DNA of 64,000 nucleotides, from IMG/VR virus record IMGVR_UViG_3300042564_005700, positions 1 to 64,000 of that record. The stretch is one strand, 5' to 3'. The number at the start of each line of letters is the position of its first letter. Positions within the stretch are counted from its first letter, which is position 1. This stretch comes from a virus. The notes beneath the pieces were generated by a model. It had not been told where the DNA came from. It did no database searches and worked only from the letters and a program-made list of their open reading frames with translations. The position numbers were made by a program, and so were the translations under genes. Shown here in pieces: positions 23,090 through 32,504 of the stretch.

Positions 23090-25207
23090 TTAGATGTTTT
23101 TGAATCTTTCCATAATAGCAGTAACATCATTATCAGAAAGTTTATCTTCTTGTATAAGACTTTCGTGTGATACTAACTTTTTAGTTACAGATTCATTTGT
23201 TTTAAGCTTTCTAGTTGCCCAGAAGTGCTCAACTTGAGATTCGTTCATTAAAACTTCAGCTGGGTAAAGTCTAGCTTGTGATAAGATAGATTTTTTAGCA
23301 GATTCATTCATTTGACTCCAGATAGCCTTAGTGTTTTCAGGCATTAATCTGATTACTCTTTCTTCAAGTGTTTCATTCTTTGTTGATAATGCTTCAGCAA
23401 TTAGACCTAATACATCTTTGGATGTGAAATAACTTCTCTCGTTTATGTGAAGTTTAACAGATTCCTGTTCTTCGTCTGATAGTGCATAAAAGCTATCTAC
23501 TTGTGACTTGTTTAAGAATTTTAAGAAATTCAAGTCTGTAGATTCAGAAACTTTACGTTTTTTAGCTTCTTCTATTAATTTATTAATTGATTCAGATAAT
23601 TCAGAATCTTCATGTCCACCAACTTCATAGTTATGTGAATGAACTTCTTCTTCATTTTCTTCATTTTCATTTTCTTCTTCATTTTCCATATTGTAAGCCT
23701 CTTCTTCGTGAGCTGAAGGAACACCATTGTATTCTTCTTCATCTTCTTCAGTAGCGTTAGGTCCACAATTTTCATCTTCTTCAGCATCTTCGAAACCAGC
23801 AGCTTGTAATGAAGGGAAAGCTTCTTCTTCATTTGATTCAAATAATTTACCACCTTTAGAATTTAATTTTTCAACGATTAATCCTTGGTAAGAAATTGAT
23901 TTGTCTAAGTTTTCAGCGATATATTCTGAATAAGCGATATTATCATCTAAATGTTCAGCGATGTACTCAGAGTAAGCGATGTTACCTTCAACGTGTTCAG
24001 CTAAATATTCTGAATAAGCGATTGAATTATCAACGTGTTCAGCGATGTACTCACCGTAAGCGATACTTTTATCTAAGTTTTCAGCGATGTACTCAGAGTA
24101 AGCGATGTTTTTGTCTAAGTTTTCAGCTAAATATTCTGAATACTCAATGTTTTTATCCAAATTCTCAGCTAAATACTCAGAATAAGAAATGTTTTTATCC
24201 AAATTCTCAGCGATATACTCAGAATAAGAAATATTTTTATCAAGATTTTCAGCTAAATATTCTGAATACTCGATATTTTTATCTAAGTTTTCAGCCAAAT
24301 ACTCAGAGTAGTTAACAGCCTTTTCAAGATTTTCGGCTAAATAGTCATTATGTTTAATAAGTTTATTTGTAGTCTCTTTTAAAGACTTATTCTCATTAAC
24401 CATAATTTGAACTTTCTCAGCCAAATAATCCAAGTACTTAACAACTTGAGAATTTGTGTTATTTAACTCATCGTAATACTCTAAAAGTTGTTCAAGTTTT
24501 TTAGGACTTAAGTTACCTTTAGAAATTGCACCTTTAACTTCTTTCTTAGTAGAAGCTAATTCTTTAACTAAATATTGAGAATAGTCAGTTAACTGTTGTT
24601 TAGTAACAAATTCATTTTTGTTCATATCAAATAGTTGATTTATTTTGGACTCATCGGACATTTCATATATCCTAAAGTTGGAGTTTTGATTATAACCCAA
24701 AGACTCGTTAAGAACCTTCACGCTCATCTTAGCCGATGCAAATCCTGGATCAGCTACTATATCATAAGTAAATAATTTCTTTAAGGAAACAGTACCATCT
24801 GATTCAGTAATACCAGCCGCTCTTGAAGAAACAAAAACTGGACAACCATCATCAACTAATGCTTTAGCTTCTTTACCCCAATAGGTACTAAGAAGTCTAA
24901 TTTCACCACTAACAAGGTTAGATTCTTTTACATAATTTGCTTTTGTAATTATGTGAGAAGCTCTAGAAAGAGATGTATCAAAAACATCTGGGTGATCAAA
25001 CTCACCATAAACAGCACCTAGACTGCTCATTCTATCATTCATCTCATTTAAAGCAGGAAGAAATTTGTCAGCAGTATAAATTCTTTCATTACGATTTTTA
25101 ACACCGAATTCCGTGAATGTACCACCAAGTATATAATCTTTCTTACCATTGACACTTTCTCTTATAAGAGCATTTGTCGAATTTTCTACAATTAAAACTG
25201 GTTTCAT
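23090..25207 (-). CDS. 21: Prohead protease (gp21-like) fused to a repetitive scaffold (gp22-like), 705 aa
   Basis: Residues 1-~165 form a S78-type prohead protease: GTFTEFGVKNRNERIYT, the catalytic His in GEFDHP (H72), and the catalytic Ser in VFVSSRAAG (S127 or S128), then YDIVADPGFASA. The rest is long and helical. Residues ~270-425 hold about a dozen 13-14-residue repeats of the type EYLAENLDKNI-x-YS. After that come an acidic Glu-rich stretch and a helical tail. In T4, protease and core protein are separate genes. Here they appear as one polypeptide, so the scaffold would carry its own protease. Multiple LNE/INE-type sites could allow self-destruction. Confidence 0.85.
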   Translation of the reverse strand: MKPVLIVENSTNALIRESVNGKKDYILGGTFTEFGVKNRNERIYTADKFLPALNEMNDRMSSLGAVYGEFDHPDVFDTSLSRASHIITKANYVKESNLVSGEIRLLSTYWGKEAKALVDDGCPVFVSSRAAGITESDGTVSLKKLFTYDIVADPGFASAKMSVKVLNESLGYNQNSNFRIYEMSDESKINQLFDMNKNEFVTKQQLTDYSQYLVKELASTKKEVKGAISKGNLSPKKLEQLLEYYDELNNTNSQVVKYLDYLAEKVQIMVNENKSLKETTNKLIKHNDYLAENLEKAVNYSEYLAENLDKNIEYSEYLAENLDKNISYSEYIAENLDKNISYSEYLAENLDKNIEYSEYLAENLDKNIAYSEYIAENLDKSIAYGEYIAEHVDNSIAYSEYLAEHVEGNIAYSEYIAEHLDDNIAYSEYIAENLDKSISYQGLIVEKLNSKGGKLFESNEEEAFPSLQAAGFEDAEEDENCGPNATEEDEEEYNGVPSAHEEEAYNMENEEENENEENEEEVHSHNYEVGGHEDSELSESINKLIEEAKKRKVSESTDLNFLKFLNKSQVDSFYALSDEEQESVKLHINERSYFTSKDVLGLIAEALSTKNETLEERVIRLMPENTKAIWSQMNESAKKSILSQARLYPAEVLMNESQVEHFWATRKLKTNESVTKKLVSHESLIQEDKLSDNDVTAIMERFKNI
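23890..24330 (-). repeat. Tandem coding repeats in the scaffold domain
   Basis: About a dozen units of 39-42 bp, each encoding EYLAENLDKNI-x-YS or a variant such as EYIAEHVDNSIAYS. The units differ at synonymous positions, so the array is old or under selection at protein level. They predict a long regular coiled or solenoid-like helix. Confidence 0.85.
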
Positions 25208-25440
25208 TTAAATAGTTATTTTTTAAAATATAGAGTATATATTCACTTCAAAAAACCGTTAAAAATAAAGAGTGGATTTTTTACAGAACTTCTACAACAA
25301 TTGACTTTGTTATACTAAGCAGGTTCAAAGTAATGTATTTATCGAAATAATGAATATGATTTCCTAAGTGAATGGATTTTTTACAGAGGGGCAGTGATTA
25401 ACTTAATAAATAATAGAAATTTTTGCAAATTCGAGGATTT
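25208..25440. other. Intergenic region with a 14-bp direct repeat
   Basis: No gene is visible. TGGATTTTTTACAG occurs twice, at 25273-25286 and 25373-25386, exactly 100 bp apart. A similar TGGATTTTTTATAG lies upstream of the capsid gene (23075-23088). On the minus strand GAATATATAC upstream of 25207 is a variant of the late promoter. The repeats may be regulator or origin sites. Confidence 0.4.
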
Positions 25441-25827
25441 ATGATACTAACAAGAGTAATAGATATTAAAATAAATGAATCAAACTTTCAATACTATGAA
25501 GATTTGGGATATGATGTAACTATTGGGGAAAATATACAAATACCCATAGAGTTAATGTCAAAAGGATCACATTATAAAATAACTTGTAAATGTGATGGAT
25601 GTGGTATAGAAAAGGATGTAATCTTTAAAAACTATATTAAATATGATAATAAGTGGGGTGAATATTATTGTAGAAAATGTTCCGAAGTAAAAAGAAAGAA
25701 AACACTAAGAGAAAACTTCGGAGTTGACTACCCAATACAAAATAAAAAGGTTCTTACTAAGATGAAAAAAACTCTAGTTGAGAAGTATGGTGTAGATAAT
25801 ATCTCAAAGAGAGATAAACAAAATTAA
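25441..25827 (+). CDS. Homing-endonuclease-like fragment with zinc-binding domain (128 aa)
   Basis: ATG 25441 is preferred over a TTG further upstream. The protein has paired cysteines (CKCDGCG ... YYCRKCSEV) and then two repeats ending in NFGVDYPIQ and KYGVDNISK. This is the DNA-binding region typical of phage homing endonucleases, where such repeats precede a nuclease domain. The nuclease domain itself is missing and the frame ends just after the second repeat. It is probably a truncated selfish element, or a DNA-binding protein derived from one. Confidence 0.55.
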   Translation: MILTRVIDIKINESNFQYYEDLGYDVTIGENIQIPIELMSKGSHYKITCKCDGCGIEKDVIFKNYIKYDNKWGEYYCRKCSEVKRKKTLRENFGVDYPIQNKKVLTKMKKTLVEKYGVDNISKRDKQN

Positions 25828-25848
25828 ATTCACTAATAGAATAAACAT

Positions 25849-27729
25849 ATGATAGAATTAAAAGAGGGAGATGTATTTGTAGGACAAATAGAATTTTCGA
25901 CAAACGGAAACGCATCTCTAAAAATAGAAGAGAAAGAAGTATTCATTTATAAAAAGAATACACTTAACTCATTACACTTAGATAAAGTGAAAATTGAAAT
26001 ATTCAAAGCTGAGAAAAAGCTAGAAGGAAAAGTTACTGAAGTAGTTTCAAGATATAAGACAGAATTTGTTGGAAAAGTACAAATAGGTAAAAAATCAACA
26101 TTTGTAATACCAGATAGTAATAGAATTCCAGTTGATTTCTATATCAAAGGTGGATTAGTAGCTGAAGATAATCAAAAGGTTATTGTTGAGTTAGTAAAGT
26201 GGACTGATAGTAAATCACCACAAGGTAAAATAGTTAAAATATTAGGAGATTCTGGTGATAACAACGCTGAGATGAACTCAATTATGTATGAATATAATCT
26301 ACCTGTTGATTTCCCACAAGATGTTATAAATGAGGCTGAATTAGTACCAGAGATTATAACTGAAAAAGAAATTAAATCTCGAAGAGATATGAGAGGTATA
26401 ACAACCTTAACTATTGACCCAGTTGATGCTAAAGACTTTGATGATGCTTTATCAGTTAATATAATAAGTGATAATAAAATTGAAGTAGGAGTACACATCG
26501 CAGATGTTGCTCATTATGTAAAACCTGAAACTAAATTAGATGAAGAAGCTTTCAAAAGAGCTACCTCTGTTTATTTAGTGGATAGATGTGTTCCAATGTT
26601 ACCAGAAAGATTAAGTAATGGGATATGTTCTCTAAAACCTCACGAAGATAGACTAGCATTCTCTGTTATATTCACATTAGACTATGATGGTAATATATTA
26701 GATACTTGGCAAGGAAAAACAATAATACACTCTGATAGAAGATACTCATACGAAGAAGCTCAAGAGATAATTGAAGGTGTTGATGGTGATTATAATAAAG
26801 AGATAAGAATTTTAGATTCTATTGCTAGAAAAATCAGAAAGAAAAGAATTAAAGATGGTTCTATTGAAATGGGAGGCATTGAAGTTAAATTCAAATTAGC
26901 ACCAGATAACAAGAAACCAATTGGTGTTTATTTCAAAGAACAAAAAGAAGCTAATAAATTAATTGAAGAATTTATGTTATTAGCTAATAAATCTGTTGCT
27001 AAGACACTTTCAACAGCTGGATGGGCAAATGTATATAGAGTTCACGATACACCTAATATCGATAAGTTAAATGAATTGGTTGGAATTTGCAACACATTTA
27101 AATACGAATTAGATGTAGATGTAGAGTCGAATGACTTGAAGAAGTCACTTAACAATTTACTAGTTCAGATTAAAGGAACACCTGAAGAGAATATGATAGA
27201 AACATTAGTTACTAGATGTATGTCTAAGGCTACTTATACAATCAAGAACATAGGACACTATGGTTTAGGATTTACACACTATTCACACTTTACAAGTCCA
27301 ATTAGAAGATATCCTGATTTAATCACACATAGAATTTTATTTGATTTCTTAAATAAAGGAAAACAGGGAAACCCTGGTAAAGTTGAAGACCAAGCTAAAT
27401 GGTGTTCATCCCGTGAATTGATTGCTGCTAAAGCTCAAAGAGATTCTATTAAATATAAACAAGCTGAATATCTTTTAGATAAAATCGGAAAAGTATTTGA
27501 TGGAATCGTATCAGGAGTAAGTGATTGGGGTATGTATGTTGAATTAACCGAAAGTAAATGTGAAGGAATGGTTAGATATCAAACATTAGAAGGTAAATGG
27601 TCAGTTGATACAAATAACTATACTATAACTAATGAATTAGGTGATAAAATCAGATTAGGAGATCCTGTTAAAGTTGTAGTTAAATCAGTAGACTTAGAAA
27701 GAAAACAAATAGATTTCACAATATTTTAA
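25849..27729 (+). CDS. rnr: RNase R / RNB-family 3'-5' exoribonuclease (626 aa)
   Basis: The domains run in order: cold-shock OB folds (residues ~1-150), the RNB catalytic domain with ITTLTIDPVDAKDFDDALS (metal-binding Asp cluster, ~182-201), VGVHIADVAHYV and HFTSPIRRYPDL, and a C-terminal S1 domain from ~553 (GIVSGVSDWGMYVEL). It lacks the N-terminal helix-turn-helix and Lys-rich tail of cellular RNase R (about 720-810 aa). Cellular RNase R degrades structured and non-stop mRNAs and works with tmRNA-SmpB. It is rare in phages. It may clear host mRNA or act with the tmRNA-like RNA at 18.4-18.8 kb. Confidence 0.9.
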   Translation: MIELKEGDVFVGQIEFSTNGNASLKIEEKEVFIYKKNTLNSLHLDKVKIEIFKAEKKLEGKVTEVVSRYKTEFVGKVQIGKKSTFVIPDSNRIPVDFYIKGGLVAEDNQKVIVELVKWTDSKSPQGKIVKILGDSGDNNAEMNSIMYEYNLPVDFPQDVINEAELVPEIITEKEIKSRRDMRGITTLTIDPVDAKDFDDALSVNIISDNKIEVGVHIADVAHYVKPETKLDEEAFKRATSVYLVDRCVPMLPERLSNGICSLKPHEDRLAFSVIFTLDYDGNILDTWQGKTIIHSDRRYSYEEAQEIIEGVDGDYNKEIRILDSIARKIRKKRIKDGSIEMGGIEVKFKLAPDNKKPIGVYFKEQKEANKLIEEFMLLANKSVAKTLSTAGWANVYRVHDTPNIDKLNELVGICNTFKYELDVDVESNDLKKSLNNLLVQIKGTPEENMIETLVTRCMSKATYTIKNIGHYGLGFTHYSHFTSPIRRYPDLITHRILFDFLNKGKQGNPGKVEDQAKWCSSRELIAAKAQRDSIKYKQAEYLLDKIGKVFDGIVSGVSDWGMYVELTESKCEGMVRYQTLEGKWSVDTNNYTITNELGDKIRLGDPVKVVVKSVDLERKQIDFTIF

Positions 27730-28179
27730 ATGGATGGTTGGAGTGTAACAAAGTCTTTTAATATTAAATTAGATAATAATAATTTAGAACAATACGAGAA
27801 ACTATTATCTAATTTTAGTAATTGGAAAGAATATAAAAGAGATATTAAACTAAATTCAATTTTAGAAGATAAAAAGATTGAATTTACTTTAGATATATCC
27901 GCACATTCTCTTGGTGTTATGTATGTAAATGTTGTAACAGATGATAATTATGACTATGATGTTCTTAAAAAATCATCATCTGCTATAAAGTTTATGAAAT
28001 TTATACTCAAAGGTAATAATGTTTTAGAATTAGAAATAACAATTAAAACAATGACTACTGAATGGGGTAAGATTATCAGAAACTTAATTGAATCAGGAGT
28101 TGAACTAGAACTCAGACAAAACATAGTAGATAATCAAGTCAAATCTTTCTACTTTACATATCCAAAAATGACAGCATGA
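27730..28179 (+). CDS. Hypothetical protein (149 aa)
   Basis: It begins directly after the RNase R stop and overlaps the next gene by 4 bp (ATGA), so it is in the RNase R operon. The protein is beta/alpha mixed with a WSVTKSFNIKLDNNN start and a C-terminal VKSFYFTYPKMTA. No family is recognised. Confidence 0.6.
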   Translation: MDGWSVTKSFNIKLDNNNLEQYEKLLSNFSNWKEYKRDIKLNSILEDKKIEFTLDISAHSLGVMYVNVVTDDNYDYDVLKKSSSAIKFMKFILKGNNVLELEITIKTMTTEWGKIIRNLIESGVELELRQNIVDNQVKSFYFTYPKMTA

Positions 28180-28613
28180 TGAAATTTATCAACATATTAA
28201 CAGAAGCCAATCAGGACTATTTAAATGAAATCATAGATAAAATGTCTATTTCTGAGATTGAATATATCGAATCTTTATATTCCAAATTTAGTGCAATTGA
28301 ATACATAGATGATAATGATAATGAATGTATGTTTGCTATATTAGATGATAACCTATTAGTAGACATATCAAATCTATATAAAAAATATGGAATAAAATTC
28401 AAAGTGGTGGATTTATCAACTGATATATTTTTCGACAACCACTTTGATGTTCTTTTTGAAAATAATATTGGACAAGATATGTCTAATATCATACTTAAAT
28501 TAATATTAAGTTTCAAAGAAGATTTTACTACAAAGGATATTGTTCTTGATAAAATATTAAGTAAAGGAATATCCAGTCTTACAAAATTTGATAAAGAGAT
28601 TCTAGATAACTAG
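28176..28613 (+). CDS. Hypothetical protein with capsid-targeting-like N-terminus (145 aa)
   Basis: It starts MMKFINILTEANQDYL, a match to the shared N-terminal motif ending LTE. The C-terminus VLDKILSKGISSLTKFDKEI resembles the short 'LDKI...GI.SLT..E' tail domain common in Bacteroidota proteins and is also seen in the 47348-47695 protein. Function unknown. It overlaps the convergent portal gene by 4 bp at the stops. Confidence 0.6.
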   Translation: MMKFINILTEANQDYLNEIIDKMSISEIEYIESLYSKFSAIEYIDDNDNECMFAILDDNLLVDISNLYKKYGIKFKVVDLSTDIFFDNHFDVLFENNIGQDMSNIILKLILSFKEDFTTKDIVLDKILSKGISSLTKFDKEILDN

Positions 28614-30325
28614 AATTCGAATTCCCCACCACCTTCAGCAGGAGGAGTTTCTCCACCCTCAGCCGGAGCTTCTGGAGCGGCTTGAGCACCTTGAGCAGGA
28701 GCTTCACCTTCAGCAGGAGGCGTCTCACCACCTTCAGCAGGAGCTTCACCACCTTCAGCAGGAGCACCACCGGCAGCGGCGGCAGCGGCGGCGACAGACG
28801 CAGCATCTTTAGCCCAGTATCTTTGATTTTCAGCAATTTCCTCTTGAGTAAGTTTAAATACATTGTCTATTAAGTAATCAACGTGGAAGTAAGGTTTCTC
28901 ACCATTCATAATTCCAACTAATGTTCCAAATATCTCAGCTTTCTTAGCTAAGTTTCCTAATTTCTTCCACTCTTCAAATACTTGATTTGAGTTAAAAGTA
29001 ATATCCATTTGATTCATGATAACTTCATCATCTTTCAACTCAGGGAACTCAATTAACATTTGTAATTTAAGAGGTTTAACAATTAATTCTTTAAAGTTAG
29101 CTCTTAATCTATTAACAAAGTTATAAAACTTAATCTCATCTCTTGTCATCTCAGAAGCATCTGAGAAAAGGTTACCACCACCATTTTCTTTATCGAATCT
29201 TTGGAAAGGAATTTTAGAAGCTCTTTTCAAAGCATTATAGAACCAAGTTAACATATCAGACTCATTCAAGTTATGTCCTTCTGGTGAAACTAATTCCATA
29301 GCTGGTGTACCAGCATCTCCTTCAGGAAACCAAATTTGTTTATTATAAGGTAAGTGTTTAGCCCCATTGATACTTAAAGTACCTAATGTATCATCCCATT
29401 CTACTTCTTCAGAATAGTCATTAATTAATTGACCAATTTGTTCTTCAGCTCTTTGTCTTGATAAACCTTTAATTGGAATAGTAAATTTTTGATAAACGGT
29501 AGCATTAATAATGTTAAACATAACTCTTGTTTGTTCAAGAATCTTTAACTGATTATATGGTTTAATTAAACCTTCAACATAAGAAGTTTCTGAATAATCA
29601 TTTTGAGTAGAGTAAGAAATATAAACTATTTGAGAATCTAAGAATATTCTTCTTAATTGAGGATCCTCTGGAAACTGAATCCATAAGTGACCTATTGTTG
29701 GTTCATAAGCTGGAACTAAAGTTTCTGGTCTTAATCTATTAAATCCAATGATATTTTTCTTTTTATCATCATAAATAATTTCAAGTGCTAAATAACCATC
29801 AACTAAAAAGTCTTTCATCATATTCCAAGCCGTGATACTATCACCGAATCCAAACTTATTATAAATTTTTTCAAAATACTCTTGATATTTATCTTTTACT
29901 TCTTGTGGATACTCATTAGATAATGTTTTTGGAGAACAAAAGTCTCTATCATCATTGTAAACGATACTCTCATCAGCTATCGAACTAACAAAGTCTCTAA
30001 TCTCATCTTTAATAGAATACTCTCTTAGGATTCTTCTTTTATCACCATATGCTTTATCTAAGTAAGGAATAGATTTTCTATTTAATACCGAAGCAACGGC
30101 TCTTTGAGAAAAGAAATCATACATTGAGTTACCTCTAGCAGCGTATGGATCTTCGTTGATACCAATACCTACTTGATTTCTAACAATCATATCATCATAA
30201 TTCATACCATATGATGATAAACTTCTTAAAATTCTATTAAAAAGTCCTTTGTTTTCAACTGCACTATTTGTGTAAGCGAAATTCGAATTTGATGTATCTT
30301 GATTAGATTGATTATAAGAAGCCAT
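28610..30325 (-). CDS. 20: Portal protein, T4 gp20-like (571 aa)
   Basis: The length and motifs fit gp20: the N-terminal SIKDEIRDFVSSIADESIVY, the central KDFLVDGYLALEIIYDDKKK, LNESDMLTWFYNALKRASKIP and the C-terminal helical ITFNSNQVFEEWKKLG. It forms the dodecameric DNA channel at the head vertex. An unusual feature is the last ~70 residues, an Ala/Pro/Gly/Glu low-complexity tail (AAAAAAAGG, PAEGGE repeats) that is locally GC-rich. A late-type promoter lies 22 bp upstream of the ATG. Confidence 0.92.
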   Translation of the reverse strand: MASYNQSNQDTSNSNFAYTNSAVENKGLFNRILRSLSSYGMNYDDMIVRNQVGIGINEDPYAARGNSMYDFFSQRAVASVLNRKSIPYLDKAYGDKRRILREYSIKDEIRDFVSSIADESIVYNDDRDFCSPKTLSNEYPQEVKDKYQEYFEKIYNKFGFGDSITAWNMMKDFLVDGYLALEIIYDDKKKNIIGFNRLRPETLVPAYEPTIGHLWIQFPEDPQLRRIFLDSQIVYISYSTQNDYSETSYVEGLIKPYNQLKILEQTRVMFNIINATVYQKFTIPIKGLSRQRAEEQIGQLINDYSEEVEWDDTLGTLSINGAKHLPYNKQIWFPEGDAGTPAMELVSPEGHNLNESDMLTWFYNALKRASKIPFQRFDKENGGGNLFSDASEMTRDEIKFYNFVNRLRANFKELIVKPLKLQMLIEFPELKDDEVIMNQMDITFNSNQVFEEWKKLGNLAKKAEIFGTLVGIMNGEKPYFHVDYLIDNVFKLTQEEIAENQRYWAKDAASVAAAAAAAGGAPAEGGEAPAEGGETPPAEGEAPAQGAQAAPEAPAEGGETPPAEGGGEFEF

Positions 30326-30347
30326 TTATTGTTTTAATAAAATTTAT

Positions 30348-30359
30348 ATTATATATTAA
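30348..30359 (-). promoter_or_regulatory. Candidate late promoter TTAATATATAAT (portal gene)
   Basis: A minus-strand element ending 22 bp before the portal ATG. Confidence 0.55.
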
Positions 30360-30396
30360 AATCAAAGAGTCCCTCCAAACAATTGATAATGTTGAA

Positions 30397-30873
30397 TTAT
30401 ACATAGAAAGTTCTAAAAACAACCTTCAAATCTGTTGAAGTTAGCTTACTTTCAACGAAAAATGATTGAAAATCGTCTTGATTTTTAGAAATTGCATCTA
30501 CTAATTTTTGAAATTTCATAGCTGATCTTTTCTCTAAAAATTTATTACCTTCACTCCAAGTAATATCACCTGTTTTAGGATCGATAACAGAGTCTATTCT
30601 ATGTGTATTATTACCAGAGTTGAATATGGATCTAAGTAAAAAAGACTCACCTGATCTAAATAAACTCATCTCTTGGAACTTAGCCTCAGGAAAAGGTCTA
30701 ACACCACCAACTAAAATACCAAAAATCATCTCGTCAACTTCTCTTCTAGACATATTAACAGCGTGTGTTCTTAATTCTTTAGCTCTATCGATTTGCCCAA
30801 AATCTTCTAATTTATCAGCAGCACTGATATATGTTGAGTAATCCAATTCTTCAAATTTTCTGATGTGTTTCAT
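30397..30873 (-). CDS. Hypothetical protein with capsid-targeting-like N-terminus (158 aa)
   Basis: It starts MKHIRKFEELDYSTYIS, nearly the same as MKHIRTFETYRIKK of the 39828-40505 protein. The body is helical with KLEDFGQIDRAKELRTHAVN and a MIFGILVGGVRPFPE segment. No family is recognised. A late promoter 22 bp upstream and a place just before the portal gene support a virion role. Confidence 0.6.
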   Translation of the reverse strand: MKHIRKFEELDYSTYISAADKLEDFGQIDRAKELRTHAVNMSRREVDEMIFGILVGGVRPFPEAKFQEMSLFRSGESFLLRSIFNSGNNTHRIDSVIDPKTGDITWSEGNKFLEKRSAMKFQKLVDAISKNQDDFQSFFVESKLTSTDLKVVFRTFYV

Positions 30874-30895
30874 AGTATTTTGTATATTTTATATG

Positions 30896-30907
30896 ATTAT
30901 ATATTAA
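30896..30907 (-). promoter_or_regulatory. Candidate late promoter TTAATATATAAT
   Basis: A minus-strand element ending 22 bp before ATG 30873, the same spacing as for the portal gene. Confidence 0.55.
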
Positions 30908-31603
30908 TTATTTATTACCATATTTTTTTTGATTGCTTTGAATTCTTTGTATATGTTTTTTCAATACAACATATTTATCGGAAATTTCTCCTCGAACATC
31001 ATAGAAGTCATCCATAGATGAGTTCATTATTTCTTGATGTCTCTTATCCTTATCCTTTAACTTAACTTGCCATATATCAAATAACTTACCTGGATCATAT
31101 TTATTTTTAGGGTGTCCAGATATTAAAAATCTAGGAACTAAACTCATATCAATTCTATGAACTAATTTAACCAATCTAACATCATATTCAACGATAGAAT
31201 ATTCAAATCCAAACTTTATAAGTTCAGCATACATACCCTCATAATTAACTTTTAATGGTCTATTTTGGTCTAAATCCTCTTCTGTAATAAATTTATCAAA
31301 TAAAAAAGCTCTTACTTCAAGTGGTATAAAATTTAAATTAACACCAAATACTATTATCTGTTTTCCTATTTTTTTATAGTTTGTAACAAAAATAGGAGAC
31401 CACTTCATCCAATTAGAACTATCAAGGTAATGTAAGTGAAAAAACATACCAGGCATTAAATCCTTAACATCAATAGCAAAAACATCTTTATCAGATTTTT
31501 GATACTTATTATAAAAATATAAAGAGTTATTTTTAAAATTATCTGCTATACCATCTCCGTCAACTAACATTCTAAGACCTATTCTATCAACCAATTCCCC
31601 CAT
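30908..31603 (-). CDS. Conserved T4-like phage protein, likely structural or DNA-end related (231 aa)
   Basis: The middle segment, DLMPGMFFHLHYLDSSNWMK followed by SPIFVTNYKK and GVNLNFIPLEVRAFLFDKF, resembles a domain common in T4-like phages of marine and Bacteroidota hosts (G-x-N-x-x-[YF]-[IL]-P-x-x-x-R). I cannot assign it safely to one T4 gene. It lies between the portal region and the divergent head-completion nuclease gene, fitting a head or neck function. The C-terminus is helical and basic. Confidence 0.55.
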   Translation of the reverse strand: MGELVDRIGLRMLVDGDGIADNFKNNSLYFYNKYQKSDKDVFAIDVKDLMPGMFFHLHYLDSSNWMKWSPIFVTNYKKIGKQIIVFGVNLNFIPLEVRAFLFDKFITEEDLDQNRPLKVNYEGMYAELIKFGFEYSIVEYDVRLVKLVHRIDMSLVPRFLISGHPKNKYDPGKLFDIWQVKLKDKDKRHQEIMNSSMDDFYDVRGEISDKYVVLKKHIQRIQSNQKKYGNK

Positions 31604-31645
31604 GAGTTTAATTTTCTTTTATATATAAAGAAAACTATTATAGAT

Positions 31646-32170
31646 ATGTTAAATTCAAAACCAAATAACTCTAATTATAATCAAGGAAATTATATACCTA
31701 AGAATAAAGACAAGGTAATTAAGTTAAATACACAAGGTGGTGTTTATTTTAGAAGTTCTTGGGAAAAGAAAATTATGTATTGGTTAGACATGAAATCAGA
31801 AATTATAAAATGGGGAGCAGAATGTTTACAAATACCATATCAAATGACACACTTTGATAATGGTGACACAAAAGTCAAAAGTCATATATATCACGTTGAC
31901 TTTTATTATGAAATGAGAATCAATGGAGAACTAAAACAAATAGTAGCCGAAGTTAAACCAATGAAAGAGTATAAAATGGTTCAAGCTCTAAACGAAGGAA
32001 GATTAGAAGTACCTGATAAAGGAACTAAGAAACTAAAAAACTTTGAGTACGACTTAAAAATGGCTTATAAAAATAAACAAAAGTGGGAAACCGTGATTGA
32101 ATGGTGTAATAAAAAGGGATATACCTTCATTATAATAACTGAAGATCATCTTAAGAAGTTTAATGTATAA
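31646..32170 (+). CDS. 4: Head completion nuclease-like protein, T4 gp4/gp50-like (174 aa)
   Basis: The signature YFRSSWEKKIMYWLDMKSEI, IPYQMTHFD, YHVDFYYEMR and IVAEVKPMKEYK matches T4 gp4, whose fold resembles Vsr/TnsA-type endonucleases (E, D...E-x-K). It is needed to finish DNA-filled heads before tail joining. The length is close to T4 gp4 (150 aa). The gene is divergent from the 231-aa gene upstream. A TTTTATATATAAAG element lies before the ATG. Confidence 0.85.
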   Translation: MLNSKPNNSNYNQGNYIPKNKDKVIKLNTQGGVYFRSSWEKKIMYWLDMKSEIIKWGAECLQIPYQMTHFDNGDTKVKSHIYHVDFYYEMRINGELKQIVAEVKPMKEYKMVQALNEGRLEVPDKGTKKLKNFEYDLKMAYKNKQKWETVIEWCNKKGYTFIIITEDHLKKFNV

Positions 32171-32504
32171 GACTATAAATAAATATCATCAATATAAAGA
32201 TGATAGAAATACTAGGTAGTATATTATCCCAAACTGCATATAACCTTTTACTTAAATGATAAAATGGAAATTTAAGAAGATATAGAGAAAGTAAAGTAAT
32301 AAATAATACTTTTTGAGATGACCATAATCCTATAATCATCCAAACAAAAAATAGAAATTCTGTGAAGTAATAAACTAAGTCTATTTTTTTAATAGCCATT
32401 AAATCTTTATTTCTAAAGTTTAAGTCCAATCTTTGTTTGTTAAAAACAAGAAATATCTTAGTCCATATAAAAACTAAAATAAAATAATAAAAAAAAGTAA
32501 TCAT
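32160..32504 (-). CDS. Multi-pass membrane protein (114 aa)
   Basis: Three to four hydrophobic segments: residues 1-19, ~44-60, ~66-80 and ~92-112. There is a basic loop RLDLNFRNKDLMAIKK. No family is recognised. It overlaps the next gene upstream by 4 bp and overlaps the end of the convergent gp4-like gene. Such a small membrane protein could act in lysis control or exclusion, but there is no direct evidence. Confidence 0.55.
   Translation of the reverse strand: MITFFYYFILVFIWTKIFLVFNKQRLDLNFRNKDLMAIKKIDLVYYFTEFLFFVWMIIGLWSSQKVLFITLLSLYLLKFPFYHLSKRLYAVWDNILPSISIIFILMIFIYSLIH

Noticed and set aside
23896-24315. Plus-strand frame across the scaffold repeats
   Set aside because: Antisense image of the EYLAENLDKNI repeats; Cys/Tyr/Gln-rich, no homology, no promoter.
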